Counted from the first letter of the stretch, positions 10,528-20,651 are shown. The stretch is 43,499 nt of DNA from Candidatus Saccharimonadota bacterium (GCA_016234585.1 JACRBB010000029.1:1-43499); one strand, 5' to 3'. Numbers and translations are program-made. The notes: generated by a model not told the origin, from the sequence alone.

Positions 10528-10871
10528 AAACCACGGTTCGCGGCAACCAGGCAGAGACGGCCGTGGCCCAGCAGTTGATTCGTAAGGGGTACGAGATAAC
10601 CGCTCAGAACTGGAAAACCAGCAGGTGCGAAATAGACATAGTGGCCAAAAAACGGGGCATCATTTACTTCATAGAGGTTAAATATAGAAGTACGATGGCC
10701 CAAGGCGCAGGGTTGGAATACATAACACCAAGCAAGCTCCGGCGGCTACACTTTTCGGCCAAAGTTTGGACCCAGTATCATGGCTGGGAGGGTGATTGGC
10801 GGCTTCTGGCTGCAGCGGTCACAACCGACGGCCAGGGCTACGTAGTCCAAGAAATTATCGAGCTAGAGTAG
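10524..10871 (+). CDS. yraN: YraN/UPF0102-family endonuclease-like protein
   Basis: GNQAETAVAQQLIRKGYEITAQNWKTSRCEIDIVAKKRGIIYFIEVKYR; overlaps rnhB by 4 nt. Confidence 0.9.
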   Translation: MKTTVRGNQAETAVAQQLIRKGYEITAQNWKTSRCEIDIVAKKRGIIYFIEVKYRSTMAQGAGLEYITPSKLRRLHFSAKVWTQYHGWEGDWRLLAAAVTTDGQGYVVQEIIELE

Positions 10872-12557
10872 GATTTTCTGGGCGTGCTGGGCAAGCTTAA
10901 CTATCAGTTTTTCTTCGAATGGCGAACGTAATCCGGCGCTATCAAGCGCCTTCAAAAAGCTTTTGGTGCCGCCTATCTTACATAGTTTCAGGTATTTACT
11001 GACAGCTTTTACATGGGATTCATCGGCTAACATGCCCAGTTGCATAGCCCCGGTTTCAGCCAGAGCGTAGTCGATGTAATAAAACGGCGCGCTAAAAATG
11101 TGGCTTTGGGCATACCAACGGCTCTTCTTATATTTTTCAAAGCCCTTATAGTCAACCCCCGGTGTGTACTTGTCGGATAGCTCACACCACTTTTTGTCGC
11201 GCTCCCCGGCCGAGGCATTCACGTTATCGTATACCCAGTGCTGGTACTCATCGACCACACAGACGTAACAGATTATTTTAATCGCTCCACTCCAACGTGA
11301 GACCCGGAATTTTTTTGCGTCTTCACTGCTAAAAAATTCGTCGATGTATTCAAGACTCAAAAATTCCATACCCATCGAGTAAACCTCGGCTAAATCAGCG
11401 GTTCCCGACTGCAAATCAACCGTCTCGATAGTTTGGCTTTCTAATGACTGAAAAGCGTGCCCCATCTCGTGGGTCAAGATCCTTATGTCTTCGGCGTCGC
11501 CGACACTGTTGCACAGTACGGCCGCCTTGTCTTCGTCGCTGAATGATATACAAAAAGCCCCGGTTCGCTTGTGTAGCCGGTTCTCCAGGTCGACCAGACC
11601 GTCACGCCTCATCTGCCTAAAGTGCTCGCCCAGTATTGATGAAAGCCGGGTGAATATCCGTTGGGCGTTATCCAATTGTTTATCTACCGGCGCCACACCC
11701 AGCGGTAGGCTGGTCGATGGGTCGTATGAGGCGTCCCACGGTTTTAGGGTCTTTGTACCGAGAGCTTTAGACTGGGCTTTAGTCAATGTGGCGTAGAGAG
11801 GGACAATATACTTGTAGACATTATCGCGGAAGGTTTTTGCCAGTTTAGGATCGTAATCGGTCCGGCCCATATTTTTGTATGCCAAAGATGTATAGGAAGA
11901 GTAGCCGACGTTTTTAGCCATTTTGTGGCGCAACTTAACCAACTGGTCGTAAATGTCGGCAAGCTGATCGTGATTTTTTAAGAACCAGTTGCGACCGGCT
12001 AAGTACGCGGCCTGACGAAGCTTTCCGTCATCTGACTCTAAAAGCGAGCGCGCCTTAGACAATGTGATTTTTTCGCCTTGCACATGTACCGTGGCGCCGG
12101 CCACCTTTTTCTCATAACGCTTAGTTAACTGTCCGGCTTTGATTCCTAGCTGCGTGTTAACGGGGTCCAGTGGTTTTAAGGCAGTCTCGTAGTCTTGCAC
12201 CAACTGTTCGCCGTAGCGCTTGGCTAAGGCCGCCCTATGACGGCTAGCCAAAAAGGCTTTTGTTAAACTGAACTCGGGCTTATCGCATACCGGCGCTATT
12301 TTTTCGCGTAAGTACTTTTCGGTTGCCTCGGCCGATTTATTGTTCATGTTCTGGCTAAAGCGCCAGTATATCCGCGCGCCTTCACTGCTAACGTACGATT
12401 TTAAGGCATTCCAATCAGCGTATAAGGCTAGCCAGGCGTCCGGTGAGTTTGAGTTTTCAGCGTTAGGTAAGGCAGCCAACAGTTTGTCGTATTCTTTTTT
12501 AACGAACGCGGCCGTCAGTTTTTTGGGGCGGTTAGGATAGTGGATATATTTAGTCAT
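10863..12557 (-). CDS. M3-family oligoendopeptidase (PepF-like)
   Basis: Zn motif ILTHEMGHAFQ; M3B-like length and sequence. Confidence 0.9.
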   Translation of the reverse strand: MTKYIHYPNRPKKLTAAFVKKEYDKLLAALPNAENSNSPDAWLALYADWNALKSYVSSEGARIYWRFSQNMNNKSAEATEKYLREKIAPVCDKPEFSLTKAFLASRHRAALAKRYGEQLVQDYETALKPLDPVNTQLGIKAGQLTKRYEKKVAGATVHVQGEKITLSKARSLLESDDGKLRQAAYLAGRNWFLKNHDQLADIYDQLVKLRHKMAKNVGYSSYTSLAYKNMGRTDYDPKLAKTFRDNVYKYIVPLYATLTKAQSKALGTKTLKPWDASYDPSTSLPLGVAPVDKQLDNAQRIFTRLSSILGEHFRQMRRDGLVDLENRLHKRTGAFCISFSDEDKAAVLCNSVGDAEDIRILTHEMGHAFQSLESQTIETVDLQSGTADLAEVYSMGMEFLSLEYIDEFFSSEDAKKFRVSRWSGAIKIICYVCVVDEYQHWVYDNVNASAGERDKKWCELSDKYTPGVDYKGFEKYKKSRWYAQSHIFSAPFYYIDYALAETGAMQLGMLADESHVKAVSKYLKLCKIGGTKSFLKALDSAGLRSPFEEKLIVKLAQHAQKILL

Positions 12558-12563
12558 AGTTAT

Positions 12564-12980
12564 CTAGATTACATCAAAATCAGTCAAAACGTCAGGCTCA
12601 TCAATGGAAGGGAATAGTTGCCGCAGCGGAATGTCTTTGCTTTTTTTCGGTGGCCGGGCTAGGTGCGTAAAATCAATCACTAGCTCGTATTCACCCCCGT
12701 ACATCGGACTGGCCGTATGTATGCGGACTTCTTCGAAGCCTCGGTGGTGGTTGATTCTGGCCGGCTCATACTCAATCTGACCTTTTTTGTTCTTGTACAG
12801 AATTTTAGCGGCTGTAACTTTAAGTCCTTTTTGGTGGAAGACCAAACGCTTGCTTGGCGGACCGGTTTTCTTGCCGATAATTTTAATTTGGCCAGTGGTT
12901 TTACCGTCAACTTCTACGGTTTTTAGTTCATAGCTCTCAACAATAAACTTGGACGATAATTTCCGAGCCTTTTTAGTCAT
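12564..12980 (-). CDS. Small protein resembling an isolated N-terminal domain of M1 aminopeptidases
   Basis: KRLVFHQKGLKVTAAKIL … GEYELVIDFT … LRQLFPSIDEPDVLTDFDVI*, compare M1 'R..FPCFDEP..KA.FD'. Confidence 0.55.
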   Translation of the reverse strand: MTKKARKLSSKFIVESYELKTVEVDGKTTGQIKIIGKKTGPPSKRLVFHQKGLKVTAAKILYKNKKGQIEYEPARINHHRGFEEVRIHTASPMYGGEYELVIDFTHLARPPKKSKDIPLRQLFPSIDEPDVLTDFDVI

Positions 12981-13022
12981 ATCCTATAAAGTTTAACAGT
13001 CTTTACCGTCTTCTGATGTAGC

Positions 13023-13703
13023 TTACTGCATATCCAGTACTTGGTCATACAGCTCTTGCATACTCATATGCAGCCTCTCATCAACGTCTTTAGCCGCTGC
13101 TTTTACCTGCCAAATAGTGTCACCCTCCGGTGCGGGGTCTATTGGTTTGCCGTAAATTACGCTCAGTTTTCGTCCAGGCCATAAATGTTCCGTGCTCATA
13201 GCTACCGGCACAACGGGGCAATCTATCCCTCTGGCTGCTGCTCTGGCCGCCATACGACCGACACCAATCCTTGTCTCACCAATCTCTCGGCCCCTATTCT
13301 TTAAGTTACCTTCGGGGGCTATGCCTAAAAGCAGGCCTTTATCTAGTAGAGAGTGGGCCTTGTCGTTTGACCCCCTTTTTGATGTACCTTCATCCCGGTT
13401 TACAAAAAATAAACCGCGATTGGCGAAGTATTTAGAACCAAGTCCGAGATAGTACCAGTTTAGTAGTTCAATTTTACCCATTCCCCTAGTAGCACGGGGA
13501 GTAGCAGCTGCCAATATCCAGGGGTCCATATGCGAGCGATGCACAAATGCAAGAATACCCGCACCCTGCATGGGTACATTTTCTTGCCCAATGACGTCCA
13601 ATCTCCACATAATCCGGGCAATTCTTCTGGCGCGATTTACAGTTCGCTCATATAGTTCTGGTTGTGGTGCTTCAGAAAAATCTGGTGTAATCTCGGACGA
13701 CAT
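13023..13703 (-). CDS. 1-acyl-sn-glycerol-3-phosphate acyltransferase family protein (PlsC-like)
   Basis: AFVHRSHMDPWIL (HX4D), APEGNLKNRG. Confidence 0.88.
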   Translation of the reverse strand: MSSEITPDFSEAPQPELYERTVNRARRIARIMWRLDVIGQENVPMQGAGILAFVHRSHMDPWILAAATPRATRGMGKIELLNWYYLGLGSKYFANRGLFFVNRDEGTSKRGSNDKAHSLLDKGLLLGIAPEGNLKNRGREIGETRIGVGRMAARAAARGIDCPVVPVAMSTEHLWPGRKLSVIYGKPIDPAPEGDTIWQVKAAAKDVDERLHMSMQELYDQVLDMQ

Positions 13704-13747
13704 GTCGAGTTAATTAAAATATATGTACCTAAAACAAGCAAATAAAG

Positions 13748-13776
13748 TTGCTTTAGTTAAGGAGATTATGTATAAT
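13748..13776 (+). promoter_or_regulatory. Putative sigma70 promoter of nusA
   Basis: TTGCTT (13748-13753), 17-nt spacer, TATAAT (13771-13776). Confidence 0.7.
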
Positions 13777-13787
13777 TACTCTCAGTT

Positions 13788-13813
13788 ATCCGGCCGACGT
13801 GGTCGGATTTTTT
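13788..13813 (+). terminator. Rho-independent terminator/attenuator in the nusA leader
   Basis: ATCCGGCC-GACGT-GGTCGGAT (one G-U pair) followed by TTTTTT. Confidence 0.75.
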
Positions 13814-13850
13814 CATTCTTATAGCAATTTAAAATAAGGAAATCAAAAAA

Positions 13851-15053
13851 ATGGAAATGGATTTTAAACAACTGGCGGCTGCCATAAGGGTAATCGCCGA
13901 AGAAAAAAACTTACCGGAAGAGCAAGTACAGGAAATCGTCGAGCAGGCTCTAGCCGCAGCTTGGCGCCGTGATTTTGGTGAACGTGAGCAAGACGTCCGG
14001 GTCATCATGAATCTAAACACCGGTGAAGTGACGGCTTTTGTTACCAAAGACATCGTAGAAGAGGTGGAAGACCCGCGCTCCCAGATCAGTCTTAAGGATG
14101 CCAGCGTGATGCGCAAAAACGCCAAAGTCGGTGAAACCGAAGAGGTAGTTCAGAAGGTAGAAGATTTTGGCCGCGTGGCTGCCCAGACTGCCAAGCAGGT
14201 CATTTTGCAGCGCTTGCGTGAAGCCGAGCGCGAAATAGTGCTAGCCGAATACGAAGATAAGATCGGCGGACTGGTTAACGGTGTAGTTAGCCGCGTAGAG
14301 GGCCGTGTGGTACGGGTAGAGCTTGGTAAAGCCCAAGGCCTGATGCCTATCAGCGAGCAAATCCAGGGCGAGCGTTACTACCCCGGCCAACGCCTAAAGT
14401 TCTTCTTAAAAGATGTCGAAAAAAGTTTCCGCGGGCCCCAGTTAATCGTCAGCCGCGGCTGCAAAGAGTTCATCGAACAGCTATTTCACGGTGAGGTTCC
14501 CGAGATGGAAAACAACGCCGTAGAAATCAAAGCCATCGCCCGTGAGGCAGGCATCAGGTCCAAAATAGCGGTCAGCAGCAACGTCCAGGGCGTCGACCCG
14601 GTGGGTACGTTCGTGGGCGGCCATGGTACCCGGATTAATGCTGTCAGAGATGAAATTGGCAACCAGGAAATGATAGATATAGTTGTTTGGGACGACGACC
14701 CGGCGGTCTTTATCGCTAACGCCATGAAGCCAGCCAACGTCACCAAGGTTAAGCTCGATAAAGACGGCGAAAAAGCTGTGGTGGTTGTGCCGGAAGATCA
14801 ACTTAGTATTGCTATTGGTAAATCCGGACAGAATGTTCGTTTGGCTGGTAAGCTGACTGGCCGCGAACTGGATATAGAATCAGATAACGCCTCCCAAGAC
14901 AAAGAGCCTGAAGAGTCAGATAAGCCAGTTGCTGAAGAAAAAGAGGCATCTCCTGCCAAGACGGTAGAGTCTAAGCCGGTGGTCCAAAAGCTCAAGAAAA
15001 AAAGCGACCTGGAAAACTCTCTGCTAGAAGCCATCGAAGAGCACGGCCAGTAA
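13851..15053 (+). CDS. nusA: Transcription termination/antitermination factor NusA
   Basis: NusA N-domain, S1, KH (PVGTFVGGHGTRINAVRDEI; DQLSIAIGKSGQNVRLAGKLTG); RBS aaggaa. Confidence 0.96.
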   Translation: MEMDFKQLAAAIRVIAEEKNLPEEQVQEIVEQALAAAWRRDFGEREQDVRVIMNLNTGEVTAFVTKDIVEEVEDPRSQISLKDASVMRKNAKVGETEEVVQKVEDFGRVAAQTAKQVILQRLREAEREIVLAEYEDKIGGLVNGVVSRVEGRVVRVELGKAQGLMPISEQIQGERYYPGQRLKFFLKDVEKSFRGPQLIVSRGCKEFIEQLFHGEVPEMENNAVEIKAIAREAGIRSKIAVSSNVQGVDPVGTFVGGHGTRINAVRDEIGNQEMIDIVVWDDDPAVFIANAMKPANVTKVKLDKDGEKAVVVVPEDQLSIAIGKSGQNVRLAGKLTGRELDIESDNASQDKEPEESDKPVAEEKEASPAKTVESKPVVQKLKKKSDLENSLLEAIEEHGQ

Positions 15054-15103
15054 ATCTTTTAAACTGACCACCCAAGAAGTGCTTAAGCGGTACAATGTTT
15101 AGT

Positions 15104-15823
15104 ATGCCGATAAATCTTAGCAGGCACCCCAAAGAGCCTCACGCCAAGAGCAGTAGCTCAAAACTTAATTGGCTAAGAGCTTCGGTGCTTGGTGCTAACG
15201 ATGGTATCGTATCTATATCAGGCTTGGTTGTCGGTGTGGCTGGCGCTACTAATACTAAAAGCGCAATTCTGACGGCCGGTATTGCTGGTGTAATCGCCGG
15301 GTCATTATCGATGGCGGCTGGTGAATACATTTCTGTCAGCACCCAACGCGATACCGAACGGGCTCTGCTCAAAAAAGAGCGGGCCGAACTTAGGGAGCTT
15401 CCGGAACAGGAACTGGCTGAGTTGACCGGACTCTACAGAGCTAAAGGCTTGTCAGCTAAAACGGCGGCGGTCGTGGCTAAAGAACTGACCACCCACGATG
15501 CTTTTGCCGCGCATGTCGACGCCGAACTGGGCATTGACCCTAATAATTTAACCAATCCTTGGCACGCGGCCATCGCTTCGGCAGCGTCGTTTGTTGCCGG
15601 TTCGGTAATCCCGATGTTAGCTATCATGATACCGCCTCAGTCGTCACGCATTCCGGTAACCTTTGTATCAGTCATTGTCGCATTGGTCGCTACGGGGGCG
15701 CTCAGCGCCAAAGCCGGTGACGCGCCTATTTCTAGGGCCATTGTCAGAGTCGTGACCGGTGGTGTATTGGCTATGTCTATCGCTTTCGTAGTCGGCCGTC
15801 TGTTTAACGTAGCCGGTATCTAA
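15104..15823 (+). CDS. VIT1/CCC1-family (DUF125) membrane transporter
   Basis: LRASVLGANDGIVSISGLVVGVAGA, GSLSMAAGEYISVSTQRD; the ATG at 15104 is preferred because TACAAT (15091-15096) overlaps the longer start. Confidence 0.9.
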   Translation: MPINLSRHPKEPHAKSSSSKLNWLRASVLGANDGIVSISGLVVGVAGATNTKSAILTAGIAGVIAGSLSMAAGEYISVSTQRDTERALLKKERAELRELPEQELAELTGLYRAKGLSAKTAAVVAKELTTHDAFAAHVDAELGIDPNNLTNPWHAAIASAASFVAGSVIPMLAIMIPPQSSRIPVTFVSVIVALVATGALSAKAGDAPISRAIVRVVTGGVLAMSIAFVVGRLFNVAGI

Positions 15824-16392
15824 TTCCTAGATTTATCAATAAGCGGCACAAAAATAAACCCCGGGTGCGTATCTGTTTGCAGCTGGCCGTCTGCCGTTTT
15901 TTCTATTACTAAGATGTCGTTTCTTACCGGTATCACCAGTTTGCCGCCAGCTTTAAGCTGGTTGACTAAACTTTGTGGTACTTCCTCCGCGGCAGCACTT
16001 ACTAAAATCCGGTCATACGGGGCATGGCGGGGCAGGCCGTATTCGGACCCGGCTTCATAAAACCTGGCATTTTTAATGCCCAGTCGCTGGCAGTTATCCC
16101 TGCCGAAATCTACCAATTCAGGTATCAGTTCTACGGCGTACACCATGCCCTTTGACCCCACAATATTGGCCAGCAGCGCTGTTGTCCAACCAGAGCCGGA
16201 GCCAACATCCAATATCTTATTGCCGGGCTCTGGCTCCAGCCATTCCAGCATGTACCTTACGGTCGTTGGTTGGCTGATGGTTTGCCCAAAACCGATAGGC
16301 AGGGCGATATCTAAGTCCGCCACGCCGGGATGGTCTGGGAGCACAAAGCCAGCACGCTTTACTTTGGCAAAGGCCTTGCTTATATAATCCAT
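15820..16392 (-). CDS. pcm: Protein-L-isoaspartate O-methyltransferase family
   Basis: IGFGQTISQPTTVRYMLEWLEPEPGNKILDVGSGSGWTTALLA. Confidence 0.9.
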   Translation of the reverse strand: MDYISKAFAKVKRAGFVLPDHPGVADLDIALPIGFGQTISQPTTVRYMLEWLEPEPGNKILDVGSGSGWTTALLANIVGSKGMVYAVELIPELVDFGRDNCQRLGIKNARFYEAGSEYGLPRHAPYDRILVSAAAEEVPQSLVNQLKAGGKLVIPVRNDILVIEKTADGQLQTDTHPGFIFVPLIDKSRN

Positions 16393-16465
16393 CTATTTTT
16401 AGCATAGCACCGGTCTTGATACGTGGGCAGTATAATCACAGCCACTAAACCGGTACAATATAAAT

Positions 16466-18319
16466 ATGAAGAGATTCGGGCGGCTTAACAGGCCCTTGCT
16501 GTATCTGTTAATCATTGGTCTGGTGTTTTTAGGGGGCTTGCGGTTCGCTAAAGCCGATGTAAACGACTTCACTATTTCAAACTTCAGCGCCGACTACTAT
16601 CTAAGCCGGGATACGGCCAAAACCAGCACCATGGACGTCGTAGAAAAAATTGATGTAGAGTTTCCGAACTATGATCAAAACCACGGTATACTGCGGGCCA
16701 TACCCAAAAGCTACCAGGGCCACACAGTCAGCTTAAAAGTTAATAGCATAAAGGATGGCAGCGGCGGTTCGCTGAACTACACTACCTACGGTCAGAATGA
16801 CAACCTGGTTTTAAAAATCGGTAATCCGGACCAATACGTTCGTGGTCTGCAAACCTACGTGATCAGTTATTCCATGCGTAACGTGGCCAGCATATTAGCC
16901 GATCACGAAGAGCTTTACTGGGATGTCAATGGGGATCAGTGGGCTCAGCCCACGGGTACGGTCACTGCCAAGATACATGTTCCCAGCGGTTTGCTGGGCC
17001 AGCTCCAGGATCGCCAAACCTGTTATGCCGGATCTTATGGCTTCAACAGCTCAGGCGCCTGCTCAATCAACCGGGATACCACCTCAACCGAGACTGTCAT
17101 ATCCGCCACGGCCAGCAACTTGCAACCAAATCAAACTCTGACTTTCGTGCTCGGGTTTAATAGGGGCACTTTCGTGCTTGGTCCGGAAATCGCTCACGAA
17201 AAGCTGGTCCGTAAAGTCAAAACCATCGCGGCGGTTACGGTCATAGTTTTGCTGCCGCTGGTTGCTTTTATGTTCATGTTCAACCGGTGGCGGCGTTTTG
17301 GCAATGACCCTAAAGGCAGGGGTGTTATCGTACCAGAGTATGCTCCACCAAAAGGTTTTAATGTATTAAGTGCAGACTTTATGCTCAATGAAAAAATGAG
17401 CCAAAAAACGTTTTCGGCGGCCATTATAGAGTTAGCAGTTAACCGATATGTAAATATCTACGAAACAAAACATAAGAAAGCTTTGCGCCGGGATACGACA
17501 GATTACGAGCTAGAACTAATCAAAGACCCCGCCGACCTGTCGTCAGAACTTAAACAGGTTATTGATATGGTGTTTTCAACCGGCCAGACCGGTGAAAGGG
17601 TAAAACTTGCCGACATAAAAAAATCAACCACCCGCTCAGTGGAGTTGTATGAGCAGATGCGCAAGCTCGAGGATTCGTTGGCAAGCAGTTTGCATGAACT
17701 CGGTTACTTTGTTAAAAATCCTAAAAAAGTACGCAACGGTTATCGGATGTGGGCTATAGCAATTTTCTTTCTAGCATTTGCTTCAATTTTCGCCGCCATC
17801 TCTATTTCGGCGTGGCTTGGAGCGTTAAGCGCCGGTCTTATATTAGCCTCGCTGATCGTGTTTGGTTTTTCCTTTGTTATGCCAGCCAGAACGGAGACAG
17901 GAGTTCAGGTGCATGATGACTTGCTGGGGTTAAAAGATTATATAAAACTGGCCGAAGCCGATCGTCTTAAATTTCTGCAGAGCCCCCAGGGGGCAGAGCG
18001 GGTGAGCGACCCGGCAGCGTTCAGCCCCAAGACACCGTCCGAAAAGATTAAACTGTTTGAAAAACTTTTACCATATGCTATGTTATTCGGCCTGGAAAAA
18101 GATTGGGCCAAGCAGTTTAAAGATTTGTATACTCAGCCGCCCGATTGGTACAACGGCAATTGGACAACCTTTAACACGGTTTATCTGGCCTCATCTCTTA
18201 GCGGTTTCGGCAGTTATAGCAGTACTGTCTTTAGCTCGCCGTCTTCCAGCTCCGGCAATGGGTTTTCCGGGGGCGGAGCAGGCGGTGGCGGTGGAGGAGG
18301 CGGCGGTGGGGGTTGGTAG
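16466..18319 (+). CDS. DUF2207-type membrane protein with Gly-rich C-terminus
   Basis: Signal/TM, extracellular domain with YVISYSMRN, C-terminal GGGAGGGGGGGGGGGW. Confidence 0.85.
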   Translation: MKRFGRLNRPLLYLLIIGLVFLGGLRFAKADVNDFTISNFSADYYLSRDTAKTSTMDVVEKIDVEFPNYDQNHGILRAIPKSYQGHTVSLKVNSIKDGSGGSLNYTTYGQNDNLVLKIGNPDQYVRGLQTYVISYSMRNVASILADHEELYWDVNGDQWAQPTGTVTAKIHVPSGLLGQLQDRQTCYAGSYGFNSSGACSINRDTTSTETVISATASNLQPNQTLTFVLGFNRGTFVLGPEIAHEKLVRKVKTIAAVTVIVLLPLVAFMFMFNRWRRFGNDPKGRGVIVPEYAPPKGFNVLSADFMLNEKMSQKTFSAAIIELAVNRYVNIYETKHKKALRRDTTDYELELIKDPADLSSELKQVIDMVFSTGQTGERVKLADIKKSTTRSVELYEQMRKLEDSLASSLHELGYFVKNPKKVRNGYRMWAIAIFFLAFASIFAAISISAWLGALSAGLILASLIVFGFSFVMPARTETGVQVHDDLLGLKDYIKLAEADRLKFLQSPQGAERVSDPAAFSPKTPSEKIKLFEKLLPYAMLFGLEKDWAKQFKDLYTQPPDWYNGNWTTFNTVYLASSLSGFGSYSSTVFSSPSSSSGNGFSGGGAGGGGGGGGGGGW

Positions 18320-19323
18320 GCCTCATGAGAACATCTAAACCAAGCCCCAGAACATACGAAAGTTTACCCAGAAGCACTGCTTCTAAAGAACGCCGGGGCT
18401 GGAAACGATCCCGGTCACTAAAGTGGCTTTTAGCTGCTGCGGGAATTACATTCGGCGCGGCAAGCATGGGCCTTAGCTTCAATCACGGTAAACTAGAGCA
18501 TTATCCGGCCCATGGCATGCTTGAAGACCCAGATTATCGCTCCCAAACAATAGTAACTGCTAATCTAGCCGGTATCTCTGACCTGGATAAACAGCTCACT
18601 TACGTAGGCAAAGAAATAAAACCCGCCGCTATTTGCTTAGAGGAAGTTAAGCGCTCAGATGTGGGTAGGTATATGAATGATTTAGAAGGCTATAGTGGTG
18701 AATATGCCGAGGCGGATTCCAGTGTGGACTTCCCGGATGGTTTTGGTAATTTGGTGCTAGTTAGATATCCTCAGACCAAACCAGCAGACATGCAGCAACT
18801 AGATGGTGATTTTGGCTGGCAAAATTTTACCACTCATATTTTCAGCAGATCATTGGGCCAAAATATTCGTGATTCGTATAGTGAAAATCGGGCCGCGGTA
18901 GCTGTGCATTTTAATATGCCCATGAAAGATGGCGCCCAGCTACCCGTAGATCTTATTGCGTCGCATATTGCGGCGGACTCTAACAATGGAGTGGGTAGAC
19001 GCCAAATTATTTCTTTAAAACGTTTTGTAGATGAAGAATTGGACAGTGACCAGGATTCTTTAGCCGTTGTTTGCGGAGATTTAAATCGAATACCCAACCA
19101 AGCGCGAAAAATCTTTAGTTTCCCCACCTGGGAAGTTCCTTTGATTGGCCCGACTTCGGTTAATTCCGGGAAACAGATAGACCAAATTATACTAAGACCT
19201 GAAATAAAAGGCGGCAATCGCGATATTGCCAGATATGTCATTGCCAAGACTGGTTTAGTCCATGGATTAATAACTGATCACCGCGGCGCCTATGCAACCT
19301 TCACCGAAGTACCCCTGAAATAA
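18313..19323 (+). CDS. Endonuclease/exonuclease/phosphatase-superfamily protein, membrane anchored
   Basis: TVVCGDLNRIPN-like (AVVCGDLNRIP), AICLEEVKRSD, ITDHRGAYATF. Confidence 0.75.
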   Translation: MVGLMRTSKPSPRTYESLPRSTASKERRGWKRSRSLKWLLAAAGITFGAASMGLSFNHGKLEHYPAHGMLEDPDYRSQTIVTANLAGISDLDKQLTYVGKEIKPAAICLEEVKRSDVGRYMNDLEGYSGEYAEADSSVDFPDGFGNLVLVRYPQTKPADMQQLDGDFGWQNFTTHIFSRSLGQNIRDSYSENRAAVAVHFNMPMKDGAQLPVDLIASHIAADSNNGVGRRQIISLKRFVDEELDSDQDSLAVVCGDLNRIPNQARKIFSFPTWEVPLIGPTSVNSGKQIDQIILRPEIKGGNRDIARYVIAKTGLVHGLITDHRGAYATFTEVPLK

Positions 19324-19394
19324 ATAACCAAACAGCACATAAGTGACCTCATACTACAAGCGAGTATAATTAATAGGTCTAAGTGGAGAGTAAA

Positions 19395-20126
19395 ATGGCT
19401 AAGGCTAAGACACAACAGCAAAAATGGGATTTTTCGGAGCTAAATGCTTTATTTATAAACTGCACGCTGAAAAAATCACCGGAGGTTAGTAATACTGAGG
19501 GTTTAATGAATGTCAGCAAAAAAATTATGGATAAAAACGGTGTAAGAACTGAAGTGATTCGGGCAGTGGACCATGATATTGCCGTTGGTGTTTATCCGGA
19601 TATGACTGAGCATGGTAGCAAAACAGATGAGTGGCCTAAGCTTTATAAAAAGGTAATGGCTGCCGATATTTTAGTGCTTTGCGGACCAATATGGCTTGGT
19701 GACAACAGCTCCGTAATGAAACATATTATTGAGCGGCTTTATGGTAATTCCAGCCTGCTTAATAAAAACGGACAGTATGCCTACTATGGCAAAGTTGGCG
19801 GCTGTATTATTACCGGTAATGAAGATGGTGTTAAGCACTGTGCCATGAATATTCTTTACAGCCTTCAGCATCTGGGTTATGTAGTGCCGCCGCAGGCGGA
19901 CAGCGGCTGGATAGGCGAAGCAGGTCCGGGCCCCAGTTATTTAGATAAAGACTCTGGCGGGCCAGATAACGACTTCACAAACCGTAATACCACATTCATG
20001 AGCTGGAATTTAATGCATCTAGCTAAAATGTTAAAGGAGGCTGGCGGTATACCGGCCTATGGTAACCAGCGTTCAGAGTGGGACGCCGGCTGCAAATTTG
20101 ATTTTGAGAATCCAGAGTATCGCTAA
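19395..20126 (+). CDS. Flavodoxin-like NAD(P)H-dependent oxidoreductase (FMN reductase family)
   Basis: ALFINCTLKKSPEVSNTEGLM, DILVLCGPIWLGDNSSVMKHIIER; RBS upstream of the ATG at 19395. Confidence 0.85.
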   Translation: MAKAKTQQQKWDFSELNALFINCTLKKSPEVSNTEGLMNVSKKIMDKNGVRTEVIRAVDHDIAVGVYPDMTEHGSKTDEWPKLYKKVMAADILVLCGPIWLGDNSSVMKHIIERLYGNSSLLNKNGQYAYYGKVGGCIITGNEDGVKHCAMNILYSLQHLGYVVPPQADSGWIGEAGPGPSYLDKDSGGPDNDFTNRNTTFMSWNLMHLAKMLKEAGGIPAYGNQRSEWDAGCKFDFENPEYR

Positions 20127-20178
20127 TTTTTAATATTTCTGGTGGGAGTATAATTATGGGTGTAAGGGAGCGACGAAT

Positions 20179-20349
20179 ATGCCCGAAAAAGCCCAACCAA
20201 AAATAGACAAACTAGAGCAAAAGAAACGGCTGCGCCAATTTTATAACCACCCTATACTGGTCAAATCCAGGACCAAAGGCCGGCAGTTACTCGTATCCCT
20301 GGGCCCCAATAGGGGCGCCAGAAGTTCACTCCGGTCTCGCCACCGCTAA
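20179..20349 (+). CDS. Small basic ORF (56 aa) MPEKAQPKIDKLEQKKRLRQFYNHPILVKSRTKGRQLLVSLGPNRGARSSLRSRHR
   Basis: ATG…TAA with gggag upstream; not in the supplied ORF track. Confidence 0.4.
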   Translation: MPEKAQPKIDKLEQKKRLRQFYNHPILVKSRTKGRQLLVSLGPNRGARSSLRSRHR

Positions 20350-20435
20350 GCTACCTGTCCCTGGATGTCTCATCCGGTCTAATCTAATAACTAACGCTTA
20401 CTTATGGCAAAAGTCCACATTTTTTTGCTACAGTA

Positions 20436-20651
20436 GTGCTGATGAGTAAGTTAAGTTGGCCGCGCAGAGCTAGTACTAAATGGTTACTGTTCTTTTGGTC
20501 GTTATCTTTGATATCCGTCGTATGCATATATTTTAATGTCGGGTCAGATAAACAGGGCGCCGAGAATGGCGGTATAGTATGGCTACTGCCGGCTTTAGTG
20601 TTCGCAATTACCGCACTGGCAATATCTATTGTGCGGTCGTTTCGGCGTTAA
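20436..20651 (+). CDS. Small two-TM membrane protein
   Basis: 71 aa with two hydrophobic segments. Confidence 0.5.
   Translation: MLMSKLSWPRRASTKWLLFFWSLSLISVVCIYFNVGSDKQGAENGGIVWLLPALVFAITALAISIVRSFRR

Noticed and set aside
18270-18319. G-rich tract at the end of the DUF2207 gene as a possible sequencing error or frameshift
   Set aside because: Gly-rich C-termini ending in W are usual in this family and the frame closes normally.
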